A stretch of DNA of 6,897 nucleotides from Oxalobacteraceae bacterium (GTDB lineage: Bacteria; Pseudomonadota; Gammaproteobacteria; Burkholderiales; Burkholderiaceae_D). Below are positions 1 to 6,754 of the stretch, piece by piece; position 1 is the stretch's first letter, and each line of letters begins with the position of its first letter. The stretch is from positions 1 through 6,897 of the forward strand of contig CANFGA010000167.1 in the NCBI GenBank assembly GCA_947446335.1. Reading direction: 5' to 3'. The notes under the pieces were generated by a model, which was given only the letters and a program-made list of their open reading frames with translations, was not told the DNA's origin and made no database searches. The position numbers were made by a program, and so were the translations under genes.

Positions 1-225
1 CCAGGCTTGATCGGTGGCATCGAAGTGAGCGCAAACGGACAGAAAGTAGCCTGGAGCATGCAATCGCATCTGGGCGAACTGGAAAAGAGCGTCGCTCAAT
101 TGCTGAAAGCGCCGGTGTTGGCTCCAGCTTCGGCTTCGGACCGGCCAGATGCTCAGCCTCAGCCTGATAGCAAGGCTGCTGCACCGGTTACTACCTTCGA
201 TACTGTGTCCGAAGGCCGCCCATGA
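1..225 (+). CDS. atpF: N-ATPase Fo subunit b, C-terminal part (5' truncated by window edge)
   Basis: The reading frame is open from base 1 (first codons CCA GGC TTG), so this is the end of a gene beginning outside the window; the TTG at 7 should not be taken as a start. The visible 74 residues contain the segment PGLIGGIEVSANGQKVAWSM followed by HLGELEKSV. This resembles the C-terminal end of F-type delta subunits (GG-h-x-V-x-x-G-x-x-h-x-x-S pattern followed by a short helix). From family knowledge, alternate (N-type) ATPases have a long b subunit and no separate delta gene, so a delta-like end on b fits. A Pro/Ala/Gln-rich tail of about 40 residues follows. The b subunit is the peripheral stalk that holds F1 against the membrane sector. 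Its stop codon overlaps the atpA start (ATGA, 222-225). The identity rests mainly on position directly before alpha and on the delta-like motif. A true delta gene (atpH) is the main alternative. Confidence 0.78.
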   Translation, partial: PGLIGGIEVSANGQKVAWSMQSHLGELEKSVAQLLKAPVLAPASASDRPDAQPQPDSKAAAPVTTFDTVSEGRP

Positions 226-1778
226 CCGCGCCATTGCAACAGGCGCTCGACGGCGTCTTTGGCAGCTTGCGCGCCGCCCGCAGCGCTCTGAAGGCGCAGT
301 TGCTGCCGCGTGAAGTGGGCACGATCACCAGCATCTCGACCGGGATCGCGATGGTATCGGGCTTGCCCGGCGTGGGTTCGGACGAATTGCTCAAGTTTCC
401 CGGCGACGTATTCGGCATTGCCTTCAACATCGAAGAGCATGAAATCGGCGTCGTGTTGCTCGGTCCTTACTGGCAATTGCAAGCTGGCGATGAAGTCGAG
501 CGCACCGGCCGGGTCATGGATGTCGCCGTTGGCGACGGCTTGCTCGGGCGCGTCATCGACCCGCTCGGGCGGCCGCTCGATGGCCATGGTGCGCTGGCGA
601 CCAGCTTGCGCTTGCCGATCGAACGCCCTGCAGCGCCCATCATGGACCGCGCACCGGTGAGCGTGCCGCTGCAAACCGGATTGAAGGTCATCGATGCGTT
701 GATTCCGGTCGGACGCGGCCAGCGCGAATTGATTCTGGGTGACCGGCAAACCGGCAAGACCACGATTGCGATCGACACCATCTTGAATCAGCGCGGCCAG
801 GATGTGCTGTGCGTCTATTGCGCGATCGGCCAGCGCGCGGCCGCGGTGGCCAGGGTCGTGGCCACCTTGCGCGAGCATGGGGCGCTAGCCTATACGGTCG
901 TGGTGGTCACCGAGGGCAACGACCCGCCCGGCCTCGCCTATATCGCCCCTTACGCGGCCACCAGCATCGCCGAGCACTTCATGGAAGCTGGGCGCGATGT
1001 CTTGATCGTCTACGATGACTTGACCCAGCATGCGCGCGCCTATCGCGAATTGTCGCTGCTGCTGCGGCGTCCGCCCGGACGCGAAGCGTTTCCCGGGGAT
1101 ATTTTTTACATCCATTCGCGCCTGCTCGAGCGCGCCACCCATCTGTGCCAGGAGCGCGGCGGCGGTTCGCTGACCGCGTTGCCGATCATCGAAACCCAGG
1201 CCCAGAACATGTCGGCCTACATTCCGACCAACCTGATTTCGATCACCGATGGCCAGATCTACCTGTCGCCATCGTTGTTCGAATTGGGCGTGTTGCCGGC
1301 GGTCGATGTCGGAAAATCGGTCTCGCGCGTCGGCGGCAAGGCGCAGCGCGCCGCCTATCGGGCCGTGGCCGGCGATCTCAAATTATCTTATGCCCAGTTC
1401 GAGGAATTGGAAACCTTTGCCCGCTTCGGTGCGCGCCTCGATGACCATACCAGCGCCATCATCGAACACGGCCGGCGCATCCGTTCCTGCCTGAAACAAT
1501 CGGAAGCGGCGCCGGTATCGGTGCGCGCCCAAATTGCGGTCTTGCTGGCCTTGAGTTCGGCGCTGTTCGATACTGTGCCTTTGACGCAGATGATGAATGC
1601 CGAGCGCGCGGTGCGCGAGGCGGCGGCGCAGATTCCCGATGAAGTCAGCGCGCGCTTCGAGACGGGCGTGGCCTTGAGCGATGCCGACCGGTCCCTGGTG
1701 CTGGAGATCGCTGGCGCGGCGCTGGCCAGTTTTCAGCCGGCAGGGGCGGCCACAGACCAACCCATGACCAGATCATGA
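222..1778 (+). CDS. atpA: N-ATPase F1 subunit alpha
   Basis: This is a complete 518-residue alpha subunit of an F1Fo ATPase, the non-catalytic nucleotide-binding subunit that alternates with beta in the cytoplasmic F1 head. An N-terminal beta-barrel domain covers about residues 30-95. The Walker A loop GDRQTGKT is at 173-180, Walker B (LIVYDDL) at 261-267, and the alpha/beta signature PAVDVGKSVS at 359-368. It runs into SRVGG, with R369 as the arginine finger reaching the catalytic site on beta. A helical C-terminal domain follows. The gene is assigned to the alternate N-ATPase because of context: it is preceded by a long b with a delta-like end and followed by gamma and then an unrelated gene, with no beta or epsilon downstream. 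The ATG at 222 overlaps the upstream stop (ATGA), and GAAGG at 211-215 is a plausible ribosome binding site six bases before it. The stop overlaps the atpG start. No key residue is missing. It could be mistaken for a housekeeping alpha, but the layout argues against that. Confidence 0.95.
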   Translation: MTAPLQQALDGVFGSLRAARSALKAQLLPREVGTITSISTGIAMVSGLPGVGSDELLKFPGDVFGIAFNIEEHEIGVVLLGPYWQLQAGDEVERTGRVMDVAVGDGLLGRVIDPLGRPLDGHGALATSLRLPIERPAAPIMDRAPVSVPLQTGLKVIDALIPVGRGQRELILGDRQTGKTTIAIDTILNQRGQDVLCVYCAIGQRAAAVARVVATLREHGALAYTVVVVTEGNDPPGLAYIAPYAATSIAEHFMEAGRDVLIVYDDLTQHARAYRELSLLLRRPPGREAFPGDIFYIHSRLLERATHLCQERGGGSLTALPIIETQAQNMSAYIPTNLISITDGQIYLSPSLFELGVLPAVDVGKSVSRVGGKAQRAAYRAVAGDLKLSYAQFEELETFARFGARLDDHTSAIIEHGRRIRSCLKQSEAAPVSVRAQIAVLLALSSALFDTVPLTQMMNAERAVREAAAQIPDEVSARFETGVALSDADRSLVLEIAGAALASFQPAGAATDQPMTRS

Positions 1779-2692
1779 TCAATACCACCGCCAGTTTGCG
1801 CCGCAAGATCAACAGCGCCGGCGATCTGCGCTCGGTGGTGCGCACGATGAAGGCGATTTCCGCGTCCAGCATCGGCCAATATGAAAACGCGGTGCAGGCG
1901 CTCGACGATTATTATCGGACCGTGCAACTCGGTCTGAGCGCCTGTTTGCGCGATACTGCCCCGTCTGCGATCGACGAGGATTCCGATCCAGTCCAGTCAG
2001 ATCGGATTGCCTCGCAGGCGATCGGCGCCGTCGTGTTCGGCTCCGACCAGGGGCTGGTCGGTCAATTCAACGATGCGATGGCCGACTTTGTCATCGCCAC
2101 TTTGGGCGCCTTGCCTGGAAAAAAGACGGTGTGGGCGATCGGCGAGCGCATCGCTACGCGCCTGGCCGAAGCCGACGGCCAATTGACTGCCGGTCAGAGT
2201 TTCATCCTGCCCGGCGCAATCGGTGCCATCGCACCGCTGGTCGGGCAGATATTGAGCGAGATCGAGACTCAGACCCAGACCCAGCGCGCCCAGGGTGGCA
2301 TTCAGCAAATCTATCTGTTTTATCAGCGCCCGACGGCGGGCGTGGTCCATGCGCCGGTTGGCGAGCGCCTGCTGCCGCTGGACCAGGCGTGGCAAAATGA
2401 GCTGGTCGCGCTGCGTTGGCCGAGCAAGAATTTGCCAGAAGTCATGAACCACAAGAAAGAAACGCTGCTGGCCTTTGTCCGTGAATATCTGTTCGTGTCG
2501 CTGTTTCGGGCCTGCGCCCAATCGCTGGCCAGCGAAAATGCCAGCCGCCTCGCTGCGATGCAGCGCGCCGAAACCAATATCGACGAGTTGCTCGAAGAGC
2601 TGAATCTGTCATTTCACCGCTTGCGCCAAAGCGGCATCGATGAAGAATTGTTCGACGTCATCTCGGGCTTTGAGGCGCTGCTCAAACCTTGA
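1775..2692 (+). CDS. atpG: N-ATPase F1 subunit gamma
   Basis: This 305-residue protein is the gamma subunit, the central rotor shaft of the F1 motor that couples rotation of the c-ring to catalysis. The N-terminal helix contains LRRKINSAGDLRSVVRTMKA (8-27), matching the gamma pattern I-x-S-x-x-x-h-x-x-h-T-x-A/M-M-x-x-h. The mid-domain strand-loop FGSDQGLVGQFN (88-99) corresponds to the canonical SDRGLCGxxN. The C-terminal helix begins ENASRLAAMQRAETNIDELL (254-273) and continues to IDEELFDVISGFEAL (288-302), the typical gamma ending. The changes in the SDRGLCGxxN loop mark it as a divergent gamma, as expected for the alternate ATPase. A short TQTQTQ run sits at 165-170. The start overlaps the atpA stop by four bases and has no clear ribosome binding site, so translational coupling is likely. 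It appears to be the last gene of the operon, although no strong terminator follows it before 2774. Confidence 0.93.
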   Translation: MINTTASLRRKINSAGDLRSVVRTMKAISASSIGQYENAVQALDDYYRTVQLGLSACLRDTAPSAIDEDSDPVQSDRIASQAIGAVVFGSDQGLVGQFNDAMADFVIATLGALPGKKTVWAIGERIATRLAEADGQLTAGQSFILPGAIGAIAPLVGQILSEIETQTQTQRAQGGIQQIYLFYQRPTAGVVHAPVGERLLPLDQAWQNELVALRWPSKNLPEVMNHKKETLLAFVREYLFVSLFRACAQSLASENASRLAAMQRAETNIDELLEELNLSFHRLRQSGIDEELFDVISGFEALLKP

Positions 2693-2773
2693 TCCGATCT
2701 GCCGGCCATGTTGTCACCAGTTGGGGTCGCGGCGGATGGTACACTGCGGCCTTGACCGAAAAATGATACCGCC

Positions 2774-3340
2774 ATGACCAAAGTAAACAAGCCGACGCCC
2801 AAGAAAACCATCGATACCAGCGCCGTGCAAACTGCCAATCCGGCTGCCAACCTTGTCAGCAACCCTTTCCTCGATAACGATTTTTACGGACGCATGCGCG
2901 ACTATACCGAGCGCGATGCCGCCATCGCCAAGGAATTGCGCGCGATCGCCGAGTGCGGCGCCGGCAAGGCCAATCCGGATCCGCGCCACGCCCCGTCGCT
3001 GGCAGCCATCAGTGCCATCGTCAAGAAAGGCGTGTCGCTGGCCGACATGTTCAAGAGCATCGTCGCCGGCACCGAAAAAGGGCTGTGGGAGCCATGGCTG
3101 GCCGAATTCGGCTTTCAAGTACGCGCCGTCAACTACGGTCAAACCGGGCCGCGCAACGCTTGCCTGATGCTCGACATCGGCGCCGGATCGAAGGCCAATG
3201 CCTCGTTTGCCAAGGCCGGCATCGCGAACTGGCGCAGCCGCGTGACGCACGATTGCGCCGAAGTGGCGATCGAGAACCCGAACGACAAGACGCCGTTCAC
3301 CTCATGCGCGATCTTTTACCTCGATCCGATCGAGCGCTAA
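2774..3340 (+). CDS. hypothetical protein, 188 residues, family not recognised
   Basis: I do not recognise this protein. It is a complete frame with base composition and codon use like its neighbours, and the strong terminator just after its stop supports it as a real gene. The first 25 residues are rich in Lys, Thr, Pro and Ala and look disordered. Residues about 34-112 look helical and charged (for example MRDYTERDAAIAKELRAI at 41-58 and VSLADMFKSIVAGTEKGLW at 87-105). Residues about 113-188 look strand-rich, with VRAVNYGQTGPRN (116-128), LMLDIGAGSK (131-140) and a final FYLDPIER. Cysteines are at 61, 130, 161 and 178. There is no signal peptide and no membrane segment, so it is probably cytoplasmic. 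The gap of 81 bases from atpG has no terminator, so read-through from the ATPase operon is possible. A weak TACACT box at 2740-2745 could instead be its own -10. The ATG at 2774 lacks a clear Shine-Dalgarno sequence. Nothing in the sequence ties its function to the ATPase. Confidence 0.75.
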   Translation: MTKVNKPTPKKTIDTSAVQTANPAANLVSNPFLDNDFYGRMRDYTERDAAIAKELRAIAECGAGKANPDPRHAPSLAAISAIVKKGVSLADMFKSIVAGTEKGLWEPWLAEFGFQVRAVNYGQTGPRNACLMLDIGAGSKANASFAKAGIANWRSRVTHDCAEVAIENPNDKTPFTSCAIFYLDPIER

Positions 3341-3358
3341 AATTTTCAGCATGCTGTG

Positions 3359-3397
3359 AAAAAAGCCGGGCCCGCACAAGCGAGCCCGGCTTTTTTT
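3359..3397. terminator. bidirectional rho-independent terminator between convergent genes
   Basis: A perfect 7-bp GC stem (GCCGGGC at 3365-3371 with GCCCGGC at 3384-3390) extends inward through one C-A mismatch to three more pairs around an ACAA loop (3376-3379). It is flanked by six A residues on the left (3359-3364) and seven T residues on the right (3391-3397). On the + strand it gives a hairpin plus a seven-U tail after the 188-residue gene. On the - strand it gives a hairpin plus a six-U tail after the ABC1 kinase gene, whose stop codon is at 3401-3403. It therefore serves both converging transcripts. Confidence 0.93.
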
Positions 3398-3400
3398 GGA

Positions 3401-4795
3401 TCAATCGGTGCCGGCATCCGATTGAAACAGCGTGCCCGGCGCCAAGGTCGATTGCACCAGCGCCCTCACGTCGACGCGCGCCTTCAGGCGTGCGGCCAGC
3501 AGATACAAGCCGCCCAGCTTGCGATGCAAGAACAGCGCATCGGCCGGCGGCGTGTGCCAGAAATCGCGGTCGCGGCCCAGCGCCAGGCCGGCATCGCGGA
3601 TGCGCGCACCCAGATCGGATAGACCGAAGTCATATTCGCCCTCGCATAGCAACGGCTCGCACGCCTGCGTGAATAGCGCCAGCACTGCGGCGCGGTGGCG
3701 CTCTATCGTGTCCACGCCATAGTAGCCGATGGCGCAGGCCGCCTGGTCCATCGCGGCCGTGTCGCCTTTGATGGCGCCCGCGATGATGCGGCGAAATTGA
3801 TCGACCAGTTCCGCCGGATAGACCCGGGTGGCGCCGAAGTCGAGCAAGATCACCTGGGCGGTTTCGGTATCGTAGCGATAATTGGCGAAATTGGGATCGG
3901 TCTGGATCAGGCCAAATTCGAACAGTTCGCGCATCAGCAGCGCGATCAGCAAGCCGGCGATCCGATCGCGCACTGCCTGCGGCGCGTTCACCAGCGATTC
4001 GATCGCCACCCCATCCATGCGCGACATGGCCAGCACGTTCTGGCTGGTCCATTCCGGCACCAGTTGCGGCACCGCATAGTGCGGCGCGTCGGCCAGCAAT
4101 TGGCCATAGCGCGTCATGAAAGCGCCTTCGCACAGATAATCGGCTTCTTCGTGCAACTGGCGCTTGGCATCGCGCAGCAACGGGGCGATGTCGAGCGTGG
4201 CGGGCAACAGGCCCGACATGCGCAGCAGCGCCGCCACGTTGTCGATGTCGCTGTCGATGCTTGCTCGCACGCCTGGATACTGGATCTTGATCGCGATGCG
4301 GCGCCCATCCTTGGTCTGTGCAAAATGCACCTGGCCGATCGATGCCGCCGCCGTCGGCGTGAATGAAAATTGCTGGAATTGCTTGTTCCAGCCTGGGCCC
4401 CAGTTTGCCTCCAGCATCGCCACTACCTGGCTCATCGGCATCGGCGTGGCATCGGCGCGCAGACGGGCCAGGATGGCGCCGATTTCCGGCGGCAGCAAGT
4501 CGCCGGCATCCATCGACAGCAGTTGCCCCACTTTCATCGCCGCGCCGCGCAGGTGGGCCAGTTGATTGGCGACGCGATGCGCGTTGGCTGGCGTCATCAG
4601 CAAGTCGCCGATGGCGGGGCGCTTGCCCTGCGCCAGTTGGCGCGCGCCTTCGGCCAGCATGCCGCCGGCGATGCCGGTGGCAAGTTGGCCCATCCTGGCC
4701 AGGCGCGACCAGCGTCCGCTGGGCACCGCAGCCCCGCCGGCCGCCGCGCCGGGCGTCAGCGCGGCGCCCGGATCGATTTCGTCGGGTTTGCTCAT
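3401..4795 (-). CDS. ABC1/Coq8/UbiB-family atypical protein kinase-like protein
   Basis: This is a 464-residue member of the ABC1 (ADCK/UbiB, COG0661) family, atypical kinase-like ATPases best known for supporting ubiquinone synthesis. Visible family motifs are the KxGQ signature (K88-Q91 in AAMKVGQLLSMD), the Ala-rich nucleotide loop with AAASIGQVH (149-157), the ATP-binding lysine K170 in IAIKIQYPGV, the acidic HEEADY segment (215-220), the catalytic loop QTDPNFANY (298-306, D300 and N305), and the metal-binding DFG at 319-321. The QTDPN form of the catalytic loop is like eukaryotic Coq8/ADCK3 rather than E. coli UbiB. No C-terminal membrane helices are visible, unlike classical UbiB (about 546 residues). 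The N-terminal 25 residues are Ala/Gly/Pro-rich. The ATG at 4795 is chosen because it overlaps the transporter stop (ATGA) and begins MSKPDEID. A 93-codon extension of the frame further upstream lies inside the transporter gene and looks like out-of-frame noise. The substrate cannot be told from sequence. Confidence 0.92.
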   Translation of the reverse strand: MSKPDEIDPGAALTPGAAAGGAAVPSGRWSRLARMGQLATGIAGGMLAEGARQLAQGKRPAIGDLLMTPANAHRVANQLAHLRGAAMKVGQLLSMDAGDLLPPEIGAILARLRADATPMPMSQVVAMLEANWGPGWNKQFQQFSFTPTAAASIGQVHFAQTKDGRRIAIKIQYPGVRASIDSDIDNVAALLRMSGLLPATLDIAPLLRDAKRQLHEEADYLCEGAFMTRYGQLLADAPHYAVPQLVPEWTSQNVLAMSRMDGVAIESLVNAPQAVRDRIAGLLIALLMRELFEFGLIQTDPNFANYRYDTETAQVILLDFGATRVYPAELVDQFRRIIAGAIKGDTAAMDQAACAIGYYGVDTIERHRAAVLALFTQACEPLLCEGEYDFGLSDLGARIRDAGLALGRDRDFWHTPPADALFLHRKLGGLYLLAARLKARVDVRALVQSTLAPGTLFQSDAGTD

Positions 4796-6648
4796 AGCGG
4801 CCACACGATCAGCAGCATTGGAATGGCCACCAGCGCCACCAGCACTTCGAGCGGCAAGCCCAGTTTCCAGTAGTCGCCAAAGCGAAAGCCACCCGGGCCC
4901 AGGATCAGCGTATTGTTTTGATGGCCGATCGGGGTCAGGAACGAGCAAGAGGCGCCGATCGCCACTGCCATCAGGAAGGAATCGGCATTCACTTCCAGAG
5001 CACTGGCGGTGCCGATCGCGATCGGGCACATCACCGCTGCGGTGGCGGCATTGTTCATCAGGTCCGACAGGCACATCGTGACCACCAGGATCAGTCCGAT
5101 GCCGATGACGGCGTTGCCCTGGGCTACGTTGTCGAGCAGGAAGCGCGCGATCAGGTCGGCGCTGCCGGTCGTTTCCATCGCTCCGGCCACCGGGATGAGC
5201 GCGCCCAGCAGCACGATGACGGGCCAGTCGATCGCCTGATAGGCCTCGCGCAGCGGAACCGTGCGTAGCGCCATCGAAGCGAGCACGCCGAGTGCAAACG
5301 AGATCGCGGTCGGCAGCCAGCCGAATGCGGCGACGCCCACGGCCAGTGCCATGATGGCGCTGGCAGTGATGATCTTGCGTTTGTTTGGAATCAGCAATTG
5401 GCGCTCGGCCAGTGGAACGCAGCCGGAGTCGGCGGCAAATTCGGCCAGCGCTTCGGGCGGGCCCTGCATCAGCAGCAGGTCGCCGGCACGAATCACCATG
5501 CTGCGCAGCCGGCCCTTCGAGCGCGCGCCTTCGCGCGAGAGCGCCAGCAGGTTCAAGCCGTAACGCAGGCGCAGGCGCATGTCGGTCGCCGAGCGGCCGG
5601 TGATGCTGGACGAGGGCAGCACCGCGAGCTCCATCAGCATGATCTCGCTCGATGGCTCAGCCTGATTGTCGTCCTTGGGCTTCTCTTTGGCGCTGGCCTG
5701 GTCCGGCTTTGGTGTCGCCTGCTGCGCAGGCTTGGTCTCGGCGTCGGTCTCGACCTCAGGCTTGACCGATTCCTCCAGCTTCAAGCCCAGGCCAGAGAGC
5801 ACCTTGCCCAGTGCGTCGACATCGGCCTCGATCACCAGTATGTCGCCGGCGCGCACCCGGTGCCACGCTTGCGGCGCGTTCAGGCGCATCTCGTTGCGCA
5901 CCAGTCCGAGCACCTGAGCATTGATTTCATCGAGTTCGGCCTCGATCTCGCCCAGCGTCATGCCATCGGCCTTGCCCTTTTCCAGGACCCGCGCTTCGGT
6001 TTGATAGGCGCCGGTGTCGAAGTCGGCGCTGCCCTGGCGCTTGCGTGCCGGTACCAGGCGCCAGGCCAGCGCAACAAAGGCGATGCCGGCCAGAGCCACG
6101 GCCAGGCCGACCGGCGTGAAGTCGAACATGCCGAAGCCGCCGGCATCGCCGTTGGCGCGAAAGCTGGACACGATCAGGTTGGGTGGGGTGCCGATCAGCG
6201 TCGTCATGCCGCCCAGGATGGTGCCAAAGGCAAGCGGCATCAGGATCTGGCCCGGCGGTAGTTCCAGGCGTGCCGCCAGTTGGATGGCGACCGGCATCAG
6301 CAGCGCCATCGCGCCGACGTTGTTCATGAAGCTCGACAAGAGCGCACCCAGCGCAACCAGCGCAGCCAGGCTCCAGGTTGGCCCGGCATTTTTTGGCATC
6401 GTGTAGCGCACCAGCAGATCGACCGCCCCCGACAGTTGCAAGGCGCGGCTCAGTATCAGTACGCACGCGACCGAAATCACCGCCGGATGGCCAAAGCCGG
6501 CAAAGGCATCGGCCGGAACGATCAACCCGGCCAGCACGCAAGCCAGCAGTGCGCCGGCAGCGACCATGTCGTGGCGCCAGCGGCCCCACAGAAACATCGC
6601 TACCGTAGCGCCGAGGATGGAAAGAATCAGAATCTGGTCGTGGGTCAT
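4792..6648 (-). CDS. SLC13/DASS-family transporter with two RCK_C (TrkA-C) domains
   Basis: This 618-residue inner-membrane protein has two hydrophobic halves. The first (about residues 5-200) holds several membrane spans, a helix break with SSFMNNVGAMALLMP (105-119) and the IGTPPNLIVS motif (152-161). The second (about 425-618) repeats the pattern with SDLMNNAATAAVMCP (528-542) and TPIGHQNNTLILGPGG (572-587). This paired NN/TP hairpin architecture is typical of the SLC13/DASS family, which moves dicarboxylates, sulfate or similar anions, usually with Na+. Between the halves lie two RCK_C-like cytoplasmic domains (about 215-290 and 336-405), as in E. coli YfbS-like proteins; such domains bind small ligands in other transporters and may gate transport. 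They are separated by a charged, Lys/Glu/Pro/Ala-rich linker of about 45 residues. The substrate is not predictable from sequence. The start at 6648 is the first ATG after a good promoter; no strong Shine-Dalgarno sequence precedes it. The stop overlaps the kinase start. Confidence 0.92.
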   Translation of the reverse strand: MTHDQILILSILGATVAMFLWGRWRHDMVAAGALLACVLAGLIVPADAFAGFGHPAVISVACVLILSRALQLSGAVDLLVRYTMPKNAGPTWSLAALVALGALLSSFMNNVGAMALLMPVAIQLAARLELPPGQILMPLAFGTILGGMTTLIGTPPNLIVSSFRANGDAGGFGMFDFTPVGLAVALAGIAFVALAWRLVPARKRQGSADFDTGAYQTEARVLEKGKADGMTLGEIEAELDEINAQVLGLVRNEMRLNAPQAWHRVRAGDILVIEADVDALGKVLSGLGLKLEESVKPEVETDAETKPAQQATPKPDQASAKEKPKDDNQAEPSSEIMLMELAVLPSSSITGRSATDMRLRLRYGLNLLALSREGARSKGRLRSMVIRAGDLLLMQGPPEALAEFAADSGCVPLAERQLLIPNKRKIITASAIMALAVGVAAFGWLPTAISFALGVLASMALRTVPLREAYQAIDWPVIVLLGALIPVAGAMETTGSADLIARFLLDNVAQGNAVIGIGLILVVTMCLSDLMNNAATAAVMCPIAIGTASALEVNADSFLMAVAIGASCSFLTPIGHQNNTLILGPGGFRFGDYWKLGLPLEVLVALVAIPMLLIVWPL

Positions 6649-6666
6649 GGCGTTTGGATGTGATCG

Positions 6667-6684
6667 GCGCTCATGATCGAGCGC
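6667..6684 (-). repeat. inverted repeat at the predicted transcript 5' end
   Basis: GCGCTC and GAGCGC form perfect 6-bp arms around a 6-base spacer. The repeat lies immediately downstream of the predicted -10 box, where the transporter mRNA should begin. It could form a 5' stem-loop in the mRNA or serve as a protein-binding operator over the start site. Its small size means chance is possible. Confidence 0.4.
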
Positions 6685-6691
6685 GCGTCAG

Positions 6692-6720
6692 ATTATCTGC
6701 GCCATGGTTGTTGCTGTCAA
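6692..6720 (-). promoter_or_regulatory. sigma70 promoter for the transporter-kinase operon
   Basis: Read on the - strand, TTGACA (6720-6715, a 6/6 match) and GATAAT (6697-6692, a 5/6 match) are separated by exactly 17 bases. Transcription should start near 6685, giving a leader of about 37 bases before the transporter ATG at 6648. It lies in the only intergenic space upstream of the two-gene operon. The call rests on sequence match and position alone. Confidence 0.72.
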
Positions 6721-6754
6721 ACAAGCGTGTGTGGCCCTCGATGCGAGCAGTTTT

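Noticed and set aside
159..878. A 239-codon - strand frame opposite atpA
   Set aside because: It is the mirror of conserved alpha-subunit sequence including the Walker A region, with no recognisable domain.
1771..1780. Perfect 10-base palindrome GATCATGATC at the atpA/atpG junction
   Set aside because: It is explained by the coding sequence and the ATGA overlap; a palindrome of this size is expected by chance.
2711..2745. Possible promoter for the 188-residue gene (TTGTCA at 2711-2716, TACACT at 2740-2745)
   Set aside because: The spacing of 23 bases is too long for sigma70 and no better -35 box lies at 16-18 bases, so only a weak -10 remains.
3343..3362. TTTTCA/TGAAAA inverted repeat around a CAGCATGCTG palindrome just after the 188-residue gene
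   Set aside because: It is short and AT-rich at its arms, overlaps the A-tract of the stronger terminator, and has no separate role that I can support.
2953..3672. A 239-codon + strand frame crossing the convergent terminator
   Set aside because: It overlaps the 188-residue gene, the terminator and the kinase gene, and its translation is an Arg/Pro-rich out-of-frame product.
4796..5074. A 93-codon upstream extension of the ABC1 kinase frame beginning at an ATG at 5074
   Set aside because: It lies wholly inside the transporter gene in another frame, its translation is Arg/Pro/Gly-rich with no family resemblance, and the ATG at 4795 gives a clean ATGA overlap and a sensible N-terminus.
5398..6261. 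A 287-codon + strand frame opposite the transporter
   Set aside because: It is antisense to a gene with clear family motifs, and its Gln/Arg/His/Ala-rich translation is typical of the complement of GC-rich coding DNA.
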